This document shows positions 36,187 to 45,599 of a stretch of DNA of 64,000 nt, one piece after another. A program made the translations under genes and the position numbers. This stretch comes from Burkholderia cepacia. GTDB taxonomy: Bacteria; Pseudomonadota; Gammaproteobacteria; Burkholderiales; Burkholderiaceae. The number at the start of each line of letters is the position of its first letter. The first letter of the stretch is position 1. The DNA lies in the NCBI RefSeq assembly GCF_001718835.1, contig NZ_CP013444.1, positions 2,294,001-2,358,000 on the forward strand. The letters are read 5' to 3'. The notes under the pieces were generated by a model. That model made no database searches, was not told the DNA's origin, and was given only the letters and a program-made list of their open reading frames with translations.

Positions 36187-36894
36187 TCAGCCCGTCAGCA
36201 ATTGGTAACCCATGCCACGTACGCTGATGATCCAAGGTTGCCCGTCAGGGCGCTGGCCCAGCTTCTGGCGAATGCTGCTGATATGTACATCGATGCGGCG
36301 GTCGAAGCGCGCCAGCGGCCGTCCGAAAGCCTGAAGTGAAATGTCGGTTTTGCTAACTAATCGCCCGGCGTGACGCGTCAGAATTTCTAGTAGGTTAAAT
36401 TCCGCCCCCGTCAGTTCGAGCAATTCTCCTTGCCAAGTTGCGCGGCGACTCGAAGGCCAAAGGACCAATGACCCTGCCTGCAGCGGTACGGCGGGACATG
36501 CCTCGCCCATACTTGTAGCGCGACGCAGAATAGCCCGCAACCGAGCAACAAGTTCTCCGGGCGTACAAGGCTTCGGCACATAGTCGTCGGCGCCAAGATT
36601 AAGGCCCGAAATACGATCGATGTCGTCACCGCGCGCCGTCAACATCAACACCGGCACGTGGCTGGCCGCACGAATTCGTCGCAGCGCGTCAATACCCGAT
36701 ACACGCGGCATCATCACATCGAGTACCACAATGGAGAAGTCTCCGGTCAGCGCACGTGCTACACCGGCCTCGCCATCGTGCGCGACCGTCGCGGCAAAAC
36801 CTTCATGTGCAAGGTATTGCACCAGCATGCCAGTCAATTCGACGTCGTCGTCTACCAACAACACCGGCGTCATCGAGTATCGCGGGGGATTCAT
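36187..36894 (-). CDS. OmpR-family response regulator beside pump 2 (CpxR-like)
   Basis: About 235 residues; ATG 36894 is taken, though ATG 36873 (MTPVLLVDDD) is equally possible and no clear ribosome site decides. Phospho-acceptor D59 in IVVLDVMMPRVSG; conserved K in YVPKPCTP. The winged helix has RFDRRIDVHISSIRQKLGQR and VRGMGYQLL. It is co-transcribed with the kinase and divergent from the pump-2 operon across about 150 bp, so it probably activates that operon. Confidence 0.92.
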   Translation of the reverse strand: MNPPRYSMTPVLLVDDDVELTGMLVQYLAHEGFAATVAHDGEAGVARALTGDFSIVVLDVMMPRVSGIDALRRIRAASHVPVLMLTARGDDIDRISGLNLGADDYVPKPCTPGELVARLRAILRRATSMGEACPAVPLQAGSLVLWPSSRRATWQGELLELTGAEFNLLEILTRHAGRLVSKTDISLQAFGRPLARFDRRIDVHISSIRQKLGQRPDGQPWIISVRGMGYQLLTG

Positions 36895-37042
36895 CATTCG
36901 TTGAGTATGGCGTAGCAAATACAGCGCGGGAAGGTCTCACCCACCAACCTTTACACAACTTTACCCAATCATACCGCGCCGGATTGGGCCATCTGGACAA
37001 TGGTATCCCTCCGCCCGGACTGAGCCAGGGAGTTGTTCACCA

Positions 37043-38518
37043 ATGGAACTAGAGCATATCCGGTGTCTTCGCACCTGGATTATTGTGATCGCTGCTGTCG
37101 ATTGCGTCGCACTGTGCGGCTGCTCACTGCAACCGCAATATCAAACGCCGTCAGTCGCCGCAGCTGCTAGCTGGCAAGCTGAACTGCCGCATGGTGGGAG
37201 CATGACCAATCTAGTTGACTGGTGGCGTCATTTCAACGATCCAGCAGTTGCGGAATTGGTACGCTTGGCCGAAATCGACAGTCCGACGCTCATGAAAGCA
37301 GTAGCCAATATCGACGACGCGCGAGCCACACTGACGTCCAAAAACTCCGAGGCGTCGCCTTCACTAACCGGCAGCGGCTCGCTGACGCGTGCCAAGTCCT
37401 CCTTTGCAATTGGTAATGTCGTCGAAACGAGTCTTGCAACCACTCGCAGCGGCAAATTGGACGCCACGTGGGAGCTCGACCTGTTCGGCAAAGTGCGCTC
37501 AAGCCGCGAATCATCGCGAGCGCAGTTCGAAGCCAGTATTGACGACTGGCACGACGCACGAGTTTCGCTTGCGGCCGAGGTTGCGGATGACTATGTCCAG
37601 TACCGGGCATGCCGCAGACTCGCTAACGCTTACCAAGAATCCGCAACATCGTACGCGAAGACGGAAGATGTAACTATGAAATCGGTCGCCGCCGGTATGT
37701 CGCCTTTGTCCGACGCTTATCTCGCGCAAGCCAGCACGGCTAGTGCCCGTGCCACGGCCACGCAGCAGCAAGTGACCTGCGATGAACTTGTTAAGTCCCT
37801 GGTGGAACTCACTGGTACTGATGAGTCAAAGTTGCGCGCGCTCGTCGACAGGCCGGATGCACCGGATTTACCACAGCCTGAGGCATTCATCATACGAACT
37901 ACTCCTGCTGACCTGGTCAGGAAGCGGCCCGACCTCGCTTCGGCCGAGCGTGCAGTCGCAGCCGCTTACGCCACGATCGGGCAAACACGTGCCGAGCGCC
38001 TCCCGAGCCTCTCACTTTCCGGCTCGATCGAACTCTCAGCTACGAATTTAACGTCCCCACTGTCTACGTGGTCGTTCGGACCGAGCTTGTCTGTTCCACT
38101 GTTCGACGCAGGCAAGCGCAAGGCCGCCGTAGATTCGGCACAAGCGAGTTACGACAAGAAACTCGCCAGCTACCGCAGCTTGGTGCGCAGCGCGATTAGA
38201 GAAGTAGAGGTAGCGCTCGCAGACTTGGAAGGCGCCGCGCGCCGCAGCGACGATGCTCGACGCGCCGCCGAACAATACCGTCTGTACGACCGGGCTATCG
38301 AAATCAACTGGCAGGCCGGCTTCGACACGCTTCTGACCCGCGAGCAGGCACGCCGCTCGTTAACTACGTCCGAGATCAGCTATATCGAATTACGTCGGGA
38401 CCGCGTCCGCAACTGGATCTCACTCTACAAGGCGCTAGGCGGCGGCTGGCAGCCCAGCGACGCCACGACATCCACTGCGGCCGTAGCATCCGTCGCACTA
38501 CGAGGGCCCTCGCAGTGA
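37043..38518 (+). CDS. Outer-membrane efflux lipoprotein (NodT family), pump 2
   Basis: 491 residues from ATG 37043. The signal peptide ends in a lipobox-like CVALCGCSLQPQYQTP. OEP repeats: ATWELDLFGKVRSSRESSRA in the first half and DLVRKRPDLASAERAVAAAY then FGPSLSVPLFDAGKRKAAVD in the second. It ends with a KALGGGWQ-type tail and a short extension. It is the first gene of the operon, ahead of adaptor and pump, an order different from pump 1. Stop overlaps the adaptor start by 4 bp. Confidence 0.92.
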   Translation: MELEHIRCLRTWIIVIAAVDCVALCGCSLQPQYQTPSVAAAASWQAELPHGGSMTNLVDWWRHFNDPAVAELVRLAEIDSPTLMKAVANIDDARATLTSKNSEASPSLTGSGSLTRAKSSFAIGNVVETSLATTRSGKLDATWELDLFGKVRSSRESSRAQFEASIDDWHDARVSLAAEVADDYVQYRACRRLANAYQESATSYAKTEDVTMKSVAAGMSPLSDAYLAQASTASARATATQQQVTCDELVKSLVELTGTDESKLRALVDRPDAPDLPQPEAFIIRTTPADLVRKRPDLASAERAVAAAYATIGQTRAERLPSLSLSGSIELSATNLTSPLSTWSFGPSLSVPLFDAGKRKAAVDSAQASYDKKLASYRSLVRSAIREVEVALADLEGAARRSDDARRAAEQYRLYDRAIEINWQAGFDTLLTREQARRSLTTSEISYIELRRDRVRNWISLYKALGGGWQPSDATTSTAAVASVALRGPSQ

Positions 38519-39672
38519 ACCCGAGATCACGACGCGTCGCATCGATGGCAATCGTTCTCGCAGCCTGTGGCTCCGTATGGCTGCTGAAACCCAGTGCTCC
38601 GCCCGCGGCTACATCACAAAGGCGTAGCGCCGCGCTGACCGTAAGCGTGGTCGAACCGCAGTACATGCAATGGCCCGATACCATCGAGGCCAACGGGAAC
38701 ACGGCCGCCTGGCAAGAAGCAGTGATTGGCGCCGAGACGGGCAGCTTGCGCATCACCGAACTTCACGCGGACGTCGGTGACGAAGTAAAGCGAGGCCAAC
38801 TACTCGCACAGCTTGCAGACGCCGCAGCCACTGCGGACTTGCACAAGCAGCAGGCAGCAGTTGCACAGGCTCGGGCCAATTTGGCGCAGGCCGAGTCCGA
38901 CGTGAAACGTACAAAGCTGGCTGCCGAAAGTGGAGCCATATCGAACCAGAAAATCGACGAATATCGCAACACCGAGGCCGTCAATCGAGCCGCCCTCGAC
39001 TCAGCAGAAGCCGAGTTACAGAGCAAGCGAATCACACTTTCGCAGACTCGCATCATCGCCGTAGATGAGGGCACCATCTCGTCGCGTTCGGCGCTACTCG
39101 GCAATGTTGTAAGCGCCGGCAGCGAGCTGTTCCGCATCATCCGCAAAGGACGCATCGAATGGCAAGCCGAGGTCGGCCCGCAGCAATTGCCCCGCATTCG
39201 CGCCGGTCAAGCGGCTCGCATAACGCTATCAGGCGGTACGGTGGTCAACGGAAAAGTCCGTCTGGTGTCGCCCACGATCTCGACCAACACTGGCCGAGCC
39301 ATCGTATATGTCGCGCTCAACGGGCATGATGCACAACCTGGCATGTTCGCAAGTGGCGACATCGAGCTTGGCGAGACGCGACGGTTGACGTTGCCAGAGT
39401 CTGCGCTGGTGTCGCGCGACGGTCGTACGTACGTCTACGCGCTCAATTCAGACGGCATGACAGTTGCACGACTCCCCGTTGTGGCGGGACGCCATCGCGG
39501 CGGTCGCTGCGAGATCCTGACGAATCTTCCATTTCGCGTGCGCGTAGTCGAAAGCGGCGGTGAATTTTTGTCCGACGGCTCGATCGTCGATATTGCCCAG
39601 CCTCGAAAACACAGTGGTGACACCGAGCGATCGCTTACGGCCTCCACGACGCCGCCAAGAGGTAGTCGGTGA
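38515..39672 (+). CDS. RND periplasmic adaptor, pump 2
   Basis: 385 residues from GTG 38515 (MNPRSRRVASMAIVLAACGS), overlapping the outer-membrane gene stop (GTGA). N-terminal signal anchor, then VIGAETGSLRITELHADVGD and EVKRGQLLAQLADAAATADL of the lipoyl half-motif, a long Ala-rich helical hairpin, and ARITLSGGTVVNGKVRLVSP in the barrel domain. Connects inner and outer parts of pump 2. The overlap with the RND start suggests tight coupling. Confidence 0.92.
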   Translation: MNPRSRRVASMAIVLAACGSVWLLKPSAPPAATSQRRSAALTVSVVEPQYMQWPDTIEANGNTAAWQEAVIGAETGSLRITELHADVGDEVKRGQLLAQLADAAATADLHKQQAAVAQARANLAQAESDVKRTKLAAESGAISNQKIDEYRNTEAVNRAALDSAEAELQSKRITLSQTRIIAVDEGTISSRSALLGNVVSAGSELFRIIRKGRIEWQAEVGPQQLPRIRAGQAARITLSGGTVVNGKVRLVSPTISTNTGRAIVYVALNGHDAQPGMFASGDIELGETRRLTLPESALVSRDGRTYVYALNSDGMTVARLPVVAGRHRGGRCEILTNLPFRVRVVESGGEFLSDGSIVDIAQPRKHSGDTERSLTASTTPPRGSR

Positions 39673-42600
39673 ACATCTCTTCTTTGTCAATTCGGAATCC
39701 CGTTCCAGCAGTACTTTGCTTTATCTTGCTGATGATCAGCGGCCTAGTCGGTTTTCACAAATTGCAAGTCCAGGATTTTCCGGAAATGGACCTGCCCACC
39801 GTCAACATCTCAGCGACGCTCGAAGGTGCGGCCCCGTCGCAACTGGAGAACGAAGTAGCCCGAAAGATTGAGGATAAGTTAACCTCACTCTCTAAGCTGG
39901 ACCATATCACAACGAAGATCGTCGACGGTAGCGTGAGTATCGGCGTGACGTTCAAGCTGGAGAAGGACCCACAAGCCGCACTGACGGAGGTGCGTAACGC
40001 CGTGGATAGTGCGCGCGCCGATTTACCAGCTGAGATGGCTGCACCGACCGTGTCAAAACTCGACACGGCCGGGTCGCCCCTTCTTACCTATTCGGCCAGC
40101 TCCGCTACGCTGGACGAGCAGGACCTTTCTTGGCTTGTCGATGACGAGTTATCCAAGTCGCTATTAGCGGTCAAAGGCGTATCGAAGGTTGAGCGAATTG
40201 GGGGTATCGACCGCGAGATACGTATCGAGCTGGACCCTGCGGCGATGTCTGGTCTCGGCATCACAGCACAAACAATTTCCGACCAGCTTAAGGCCATGCA
40301 GCGTGAGCGCTCCGGCGGTCAGGGTGACATCGGCGGCCAGCGACAATCCGCGCGCACGCTGACTGGCGTAAATACCATGCAGGACGTTGCGGCGCTAACA
40401 ATCGCTACCGGAGATGCGCGCCGAGTACGGATCGACCAGATTGCACGTGTCACCGACGGCGCGGCGGAGCGCACAACGTACGCCTACTCAAACGGACAGC
40501 CGATCATCGGCGTGCAGATTACACGGGCCAAAGGCAATTCCGATGTGGCCGTAACGAACGAAGTACGCCGGACCATAGCCGCGTTTGCCGCTGCGCATCG
40601 GCAGGTGCATCTCGTCGAGGCAAGCAATACTGTAGCTCCGATTGAAGACAACTACAGAGGCTCGATGAGCATGCTAATCGAGGGTGCCCTGCTTGCCGTC
40701 GTCGTGGTCTGGTGGTTTCTGCGCGACCGCCAGGCCACACTAGTCTCCGCAGCGGCCCTTCCGCTGTCGGTCATCCCTACGTTCGGCGTCATGCATCTGG
40801 CCGGGTATTCTCTGAATACGATAACCCTCCTTGCACTCTCGCTAGTTGTCGGTATTCTGGTCGACGATGCGATCGTCGAGATCGAGAACATCGAGCGCCA
40901 TCTGCGGATGGGCAAAACGCCGTTCCAGGCGGCCATGGATGGGACCCAGGAAATCGGCATGGCCGTCATCGCCACGACGATGAGCATGGTGGCCGTATTC
41001 TTACCGACAGCCTTTATGCCAGGTATTCCCGGGCTGCTTTTCCGGCAATTCGGGGTAACTGCGTCCGCAGCCGTGGTGATGTCGCTCTTAGTCGCACGCT
41101 TGCTCACCCCGATGATGGCTGCCTACCTGATGCAGGGTACCGGGAATATGAAGCGTGATGGAGTCTTGCTGCAGCGCTATCTGTGCTGCATTCGCACGTG
41201 CCTCCGCGAGCGACGGAAGACGATGATCTCCGTCGTCGTGTTCCTGTTGTTTTCTTTTGGATTGGTTCCGGTGTTGAAAACCGGCTTCATCCCGCTACAG
41301 GACAATTCGCAGACACAGGTCAAGCTTGAGCTGGCGCCGGGCAGTACCCTGGAGCAAAGCCGTTCCGCGGTATTGCACGCAAGCCGACTCATTAGTGAAT
41401 TACCTGAGGTCGCGAGTATCTTCGCCTCCGTGGGCAGTTCCAGTGACAACGTCAGTCCCATCAGCATTAGCGGTAGCGCGCCAGACGCACGCACGTCGAC
41501 GCTTATAGTCAATCTGGTTCCGCGCAACCAGCGCAACCATAAGCAATCGGAGGTTGAGGAGGCGATTCGCGTGCGGTTACGCGAGCTGCCTGGCACTCGA
41601 ATCTCAGTGAACAATGGCGGAAACGGCGAGAAATTGCAGATCGCACTTGCAGGTAGTGATCCCGTCTCCCTAGAGGCAGCAGCCATTACACTCGAAACCC
41701 AACTACGATCACTTCACGACATTGGTAACGTTACGTCCACTGCTGCATTGCAGCGCCCCGAAGTGCAGTTCCTGATCGATCCCGCACGTGCCGCCGCCCT
41801 CGGCGTAACGGCTGAGGCCGCAGCAAATGCAGTCCGGATCGCCACCTACGGTGACTACTCGACGATGTTGCCAAAACTGAATCTACCTGGACGACAGATT
41901 GCCATACGCGCGCTCGTCAATCCGACTTTGCGGCAAAATCTGGCCACTATCGGCCAGCTACGCGTTCCCGGCACCCATGGGAGTGTAGCGCTGGACTCGG
42001 TAGGCTCATTCTCCATTGGCAGTGGGCCGTCGCAAATTGACCGCATCGATCGTGAGCGCAATATCACGCTATCGGTCGAGCTTAATGGACGAACGCTTGG
42101 CGAAGTCAACAAGGAAGCGCAGCAATTGCCCGCGCTTCAGCATCTGCCAACTGGCGTCCATCAGGTACAGCAAGGTGAAGTCGAGCGTATGGTTGAATTG
42201 TTCGACAGCTTCGGTACTGCCATCGCGATTGGCATCTTCTGTGTGTACTCAGTGCTCGTGCTCCTATTTCACGATTTCGCACAGCCGATCACCATCCTGG
42301 GTGCGCTCCCCTTGTCACTCGGCGGCGCTTTGCTCTCGCTGCTTGCAACACACATGAGTTTCTCTATGCCCGCGCTCATCGGTCTTCTGATGCTGATGGG
42401 TATAGTTACGAAAAATTCTATTCTAATGATCGACTATGTTGTGATCGCCAGGCGTGAACACCACTTATCCCGGCTACAGGCAGTAATGGACGCTTGCCGC
42501 AAACGGGCTCGGCCCATTCTAATGACGACCATAGCCATGACAGCAGGCATGCTACCCAATGCATTCGGATTCGGTGCGGAGCCGAGCTTTCGTCAGCCGA

Positions 42601-42770
42601 TGGCCATTGTAGTGATCGGCGGTTTACTCGCTTCAACCCTGTTAAGCCTCGTCATCATTCCTGTCGGCTATACCTACGTGGACAATTTCGAGCGTCGACT
42701 ACGGCGCCTTTTCAAACGACAGAGGCGAACCGATATTACCGCTCCGGCAATGGATGCGAGATCGCCGTGA
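39669..42770 (+). CDS. RND efflux pump, pump 2 (MdtB/MdtC-like HAE1)
   Basis: 1033 residues from GTG 39669 (MNISSLSIRNPVPAVLCFIL). The N-terminus VNISATLEGAAPSQLENEVA and TM4 VVGILVDDAIVEIENIERHL (two Asp of the proton relay) place it in the HAE1 class, closer to the MdtBC-type and the BpeF/OqxB-distant group than to AcrB. Twelve helices expected; the C-terminal half has LMLMGIVTKNSILMIDYVVI. A short size and an unusually basic end (FERRLRRLFKRQRR) are notable. Substrates unknown; neighbouring kinase and regulator probably control it. Confidence 0.93.
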   Translation: MNISSLSIRNPVPAVLCFILLMISGLVGFHKLQVQDFPEMDLPTVNISATLEGAAPSQLENEVARKIEDKLTSLSKLDHITTKIVDGSVSIGVTFKLEKDPQAALTEVRNAVDSARADLPAEMAAPTVSKLDTAGSPLLTYSASSATLDEQDLSWLVDDELSKSLLAVKGVSKVERIGGIDREIRIELDPAAMSGLGITAQTISDQLKAMQRERSGGQGDIGGQRQSARTLTGVNTMQDVAALTIATGDARRVRIDQIARVTDGAAERTTYAYSNGQPIIGVQITRAKGNSDVAVTNEVRRTIAAFAAAHRQVHLVEASNTVAPIEDNYRGSMSMLIEGALLAVVVVWWFLRDRQATLVSAAALPLSVIPTFGVMHLAGYSLNTITLLALSLVVGILVDDAIVEIENIERHLRMGKTPFQAAMDGTQEIGMAVIATTMSMVAVFLPTAFMPGIPGLLFRQFGVTASAAVVMSLLVARLLTPMMAAYLMQGTGNMKRDGVLLQRYLCCIRTCLRERRKTMISVVVFLLFSFGLVPVLKTGFIPLQDNSQTQVKLELAPGSTLEQSRSAVLHASRLISELPEVASIFASVGSSSDNVSPISISGSAPDARTSTLIVNLVPRNQRNHKQSEVEEAIRVRLRELPGTRISVNNGGNGEKLQIALAGSDPVSLEAAAITLETQLRSLHDIGNVTSTAALQRPEVQFLIDPARAAALGVTAEAAANAVRIATYGDYSTMLPKLNLPGRQIAIRALVNPTLRQNLATIGQLRVPGTHGSVALDSVGSFSIGSGPSQIDRIDRERNITLSVELNGRTLGEVNKEAQQLPALQHLPTGVHQVQQGEVERMVELFDSFGTAIAIGIFCVYSVLVLLFHDFAQPITILGALPLSLGGALLSLLATHMSFSMPALIGLLMLMGIVTKNSILMIDYVVIARREHHLSRLQAVMDACRKRARPILMTTIAMTAGMLPNAFGFGAEPSFRQPMAIVVIGGLLASTLLSLVIIPVGYTYVDNFERRLRRLFKRQRRTDITAPAMDARSP

Positions 42771-42969
42771 ATAACTTCCCGCTTGCAGAGTGACGCACGG
42801 AATTCCGGGGATCGCGCCATTCAAACAGATCAAATTGAGTAGTGCCATCATCCAATTGCAGCATTTTTCCACAGACGCTTAATATCGTATTCACTTCACT
42901 TGACGAGTAAGCGGACACGTGAGCACTATCAGATCGGAAGTCGTGTCGGATCGTCGCCGGCTGCGACAC

Positions 42970-43620
42970 TAAAGTGACGCGTTCAAGGCTCAAATGGTTA
43001 CTGCCTGCCGAGGCTTCGGAGTATCGGTTGCTGAGGTCGTGCTGAAACATGGGCTCAACGCGAATCCGCTGCGGTGCTGGATCAATCAAGCGGAAGGTTG
43101 AATTTCCAAGAGATCGTTGGCCCGTCAAATGCCCTCGCTACGGTCATTGCCGGCCGTTGTGCTGTTGGCATCGGGAGCACTGGGGCCACATTCACCAGAG
43201 ATTCGCGTCGAGGGGCGCGGTGGCGACCAGCCGATCACGATAAGTTGGCCGGAGCCCTAGGCAGCCACGTGTGCCGCCTGACTTTTGTGAGTGGATACGG
43301 TGCTCCGTGTCAACGATATCCGTCAGGCGACCGATCCGATGGACATGCACGCCGGTTTCGCAACGCCTTGGCATGTCGTGGATCCAAGGTATTCAGCCTC
43401 GCTCCCTCACACCATGTCAAGCTGCTCCCCGGTCAGAGCACCAACCGCATCACGGTCCTGCTTCACGACGGAATCGGCATCCGGTTGACAGCACGACGAC
43501 TGAACCAGAGGCAGTTCGTCAATCTGAAGGACTTCCGCGCTCTCGCCGCCCCCCAACGCCAGCGACATCGACGCACTGCTGGCAGTCCCCGTCGACCGCC
43601 GCCTAAACTCGCTCGTTAAG
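42970..43620 (+). pseudogene. IS66-family TnpA-TnpB remnant
   Basis: Forward-strand fragments in several frames: FKAQMVTACRGFGVSVAEVV followed by LKHGLNANPLRCWINQAEG is TnpA helix-turn-helix; IRQATDPMDMHAGFATP and VLLHDGIGIRLTARRLNQRQ are TnpB. Stops separate them, so it is inactive. TnpC is absent; a TnpC-only remnant is found at 2640-3440, but nothing shows they came from one element. Borders approximate. Confidence 0.78.
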
Positions 43621-43729
43621 GCGCGTTGGCTTGCCGACCGCAGCCAATTTTCATTACACCATTAGTTTCTAACAAAACAGCGACGAGATCCAACTTAAAG
43701 CAGTCCCACACGCCCGTACCCAAGAATAC

Positions 43730-43768
43730 CGCGGAAGGGTCTCCACTCACCAAAATACCCTTTCCGCG
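43730..43768. repeat. Imperfect hairpin upstream of the porin
   Basis: CGCGGAAGGGT (43730-43740) and ACCCTTTCCGCG (43757-43768) can pair over 11 bp with one bulged base, with a 16-nt loop. There is no following T run, so it is not a standard terminator. It may be an IS-end remnant or a regulatory structure. Confidence 0.45.
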
Positions 43769-43797
43769 AACTCGCCTACGGAACTGCTGGCGTAAAT

Positions 43798-43812
43798 CGT
43801 AACGATTATCAT
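43798..43812. promoter_or_regulatory. Weak Fur-box-like 15-mer
   Basis: TCGTAACGATTATCA matches the palindromic 15-mer TGATAATNATTATCA at 11 of 14 defined positions. It lies 400 bp before the porin, farther than typical. Low confidence that it is used. Confidence 0.2.
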
Positions 43813-44214
43813 CGACACATCCATCGCACAGCCCCCCTCACCCACTCCCCTGGCGGCAGATTGATAGTAGCACTGCGATCAAATTACAACACAATTCCTC
43901 ACACATCATCAATTCTCACATCATATTTTTTATTAATTACCTTAATGACACCCTTCAAACACTCCAGCGCCGATTCGCAGATCACAAGAACGCAACACTC
44001 CTCGAAAGAATATGTAATCGTACATGGCCAATCGAAAGATACTGGAAGCATTCGCATTCGGTTTTGTCGCAGCAAAACAACGCGACATATTTAATCTTGA
44101 TGTCTAATTCAGTTCGGATCGATCAACTCACCTCACCGATCGTTCTTGCACGGGCAGCCTTCGCTTCAATATGGGTAGGTTACTCGCAGCCACACCGTGT
44201 TTTAGGAGAGATTT

Positions 44215-45333
44215 ATGAAAAAAATGGCTCTCGCCATCGGCGTACTAAGCACATTCGCCTCAATAGGTGCACACGCTCAAAACAGCGTCACCCTCTATGG
44301 ACTGATTGATGCAGGATTGACCTACGTGAATAACGAGGGGGGAAATAGCAGCTATAAAGCACGGAGTGGGACACTCAATGGCAGTCGGTATGGATTGAAG
44401 GGAAATGAAGAGCTCGGAGGTGGGCTGAAGGCGATCTTCACTCTGGAAGCAGGCTTCAACATCATGAATGGCAAACAGAGCCAGAGCGGGACCACATTCA
44501 ACCGACAAGCTTTTGTTGGACTATCCGATGAGCGCTTCGGAGCTCTAACGCTCGGACGACAATATGATTCGCTAGTTGATTACGTCGGTGCACTGGAAAT
44601 GTCCAGCGTTGCACACCCGTACGACAACGACAACTTGCAAAACTCGTTCCGAATCAGCAACTCCGTGAAATATCAGAGCGTCAATTATGGCGGTTTGAAA
44701 TTCGGTGCACTGTATGGATTTTCGAACTCATCAGGGGGGTTCGCCAATAACCGCGCGTACAGTCTCGGTGCATCATACAATCTCTATGGCCTAGCCATCG
44801 GAGCTGGCTACCTGCAATTGAACAATAGCGGCTCATCGACCAACTCCAGCGGTGCCGTTAGCAGCGACTATACTTTCCAGGCTAGCTCTCAGCGGACATG
44901 GGGGGTGGGCGCCAATTACGTCTTTGGTCCGGCTCAGGTTGGCGCCATTGTCACTCAGACGCACTTGACCAATCTCACGGGAATCAGTTCGTCCGCATCA
45001 GGAACATCGAGTGGCCTCTCAAACAACGGAAGCGGTGCTCGATTTAATAACTATGAACTCCAGGGAAAATACAACTTCACTCCGGCCTTGAGTATGACTG
45101 CCGCCTATACATTCACGGACGGAAAGCTCAAGGGCGCCAGCCCGAAATGGAATCAAGTTAGCCTCATGGCTGACTATGCGCTATCAAAGAGAACGGATGT
45201 ATATCTGATGGGAGTCTACCAGCACGTTCATGGCACAGGCAACAGCGGCATTACTGCGGACATTAATGGGCTAAGCGCCTCTGATTCAAATCATCAAACA
45301 TCTATATCGGTTGGCTTGCGCCATAGATTCTAA
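44215..45333 (+). CDS. Gram-negative trimeric porin (OmpC-like, 16-strand)
   Basis: 372 residues from ATG 44215, with AGGAGAG ending four bases upstream. Signal peptide MKKMALAIGVLSTFASIGAHA then the betaproteobacterial porin opening QNSVTLYGLIDAGLTYVNNE; strands alternate throughout and the protein ends VGLRHRF with the C-terminal Phe recognised by BamA. It forms a diffusion pore. A two-component system of EnvZ/OmpR type follows 266 bp downstream on the same strand and is the natural candidate regulator. A terminator follows the gene. Confidence 0.94.
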   Translation: MKKMALAIGVLSTFASIGAHAQNSVTLYGLIDAGLTYVNNEGGNSSYKARSGTLNGSRYGLKGNEELGGGLKAIFTLEAGFNIMNGKQSQSGTTFNRQAFVGLSDERFGALTLGRQYDSLVDYVGALEMSSVAHPYDNDNLQNSFRISNSVKYQSVNYGGLKFGALYGFSNSSGGFANNRAYSLGASYNLYGLAIGAGYLQLNNSGSSTNSSGAVSSDYTFQASSQRTWGVGANYVFGPAQVGAIVTQTHLTNLTGISSSASGTSSGLSNNGSGARFNNYELQGKYNFTPALSMTAAYTFTDGKLKGASPKWNQVSLMADYALSKRTDVYLMGVYQHVHGTGNSGITADINGLSASDSNHQTSISVGLRHRF

Positions 45334-45382
45334 CAGACGCAGCATTTCTCGAAACATCTATTGAGAGAAGTGCCGTTAAAGC

Positions 45383-45409
45383 GCGCGGCATCTCAAATGC
45401 CGCGCCTTT
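45383..45409 (+). terminator. Rho-independent terminator after the porin
   Basis: Perfect 9-bp stem GCGCGGCAT / ATGCCGCGC (45383-45391 and 45397-45405) with a 5-nt loop, followed by CTTTC. It separates the porin from the regulator gene. Confidence 0.85.
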
Positions 45410-45599
45410 CGATTATTTTCCGCATCGAGCGTTTCACCCTTGATTCGATTCCGGAGTTTTCAATAACACCAAACACTTCAATACCGCAGAATAATACTCA
45501 CGTCGCCGAGGTAAATATTTCGTAACAAATCAGAAGAATCCGTCGCACAAGTAAAATTTCGATCGCATATACTTTACAGGCTCAAGGTGGCACCTGCCG

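Larger units (their letters stand above)
43621..44214. other. Long AT-rich leader region upstream of the porin
   Basis: About 590 bp with no credible gene. It holds a hairpin at 43730-43768, a weak Fur-box-like 15-mer at 43798-43812 and several short poly-pyrimidine runs. The porin promoter must lie toward the right end; I cannot pick a single pair of hexamers with confidence. Confidence 0.45.
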
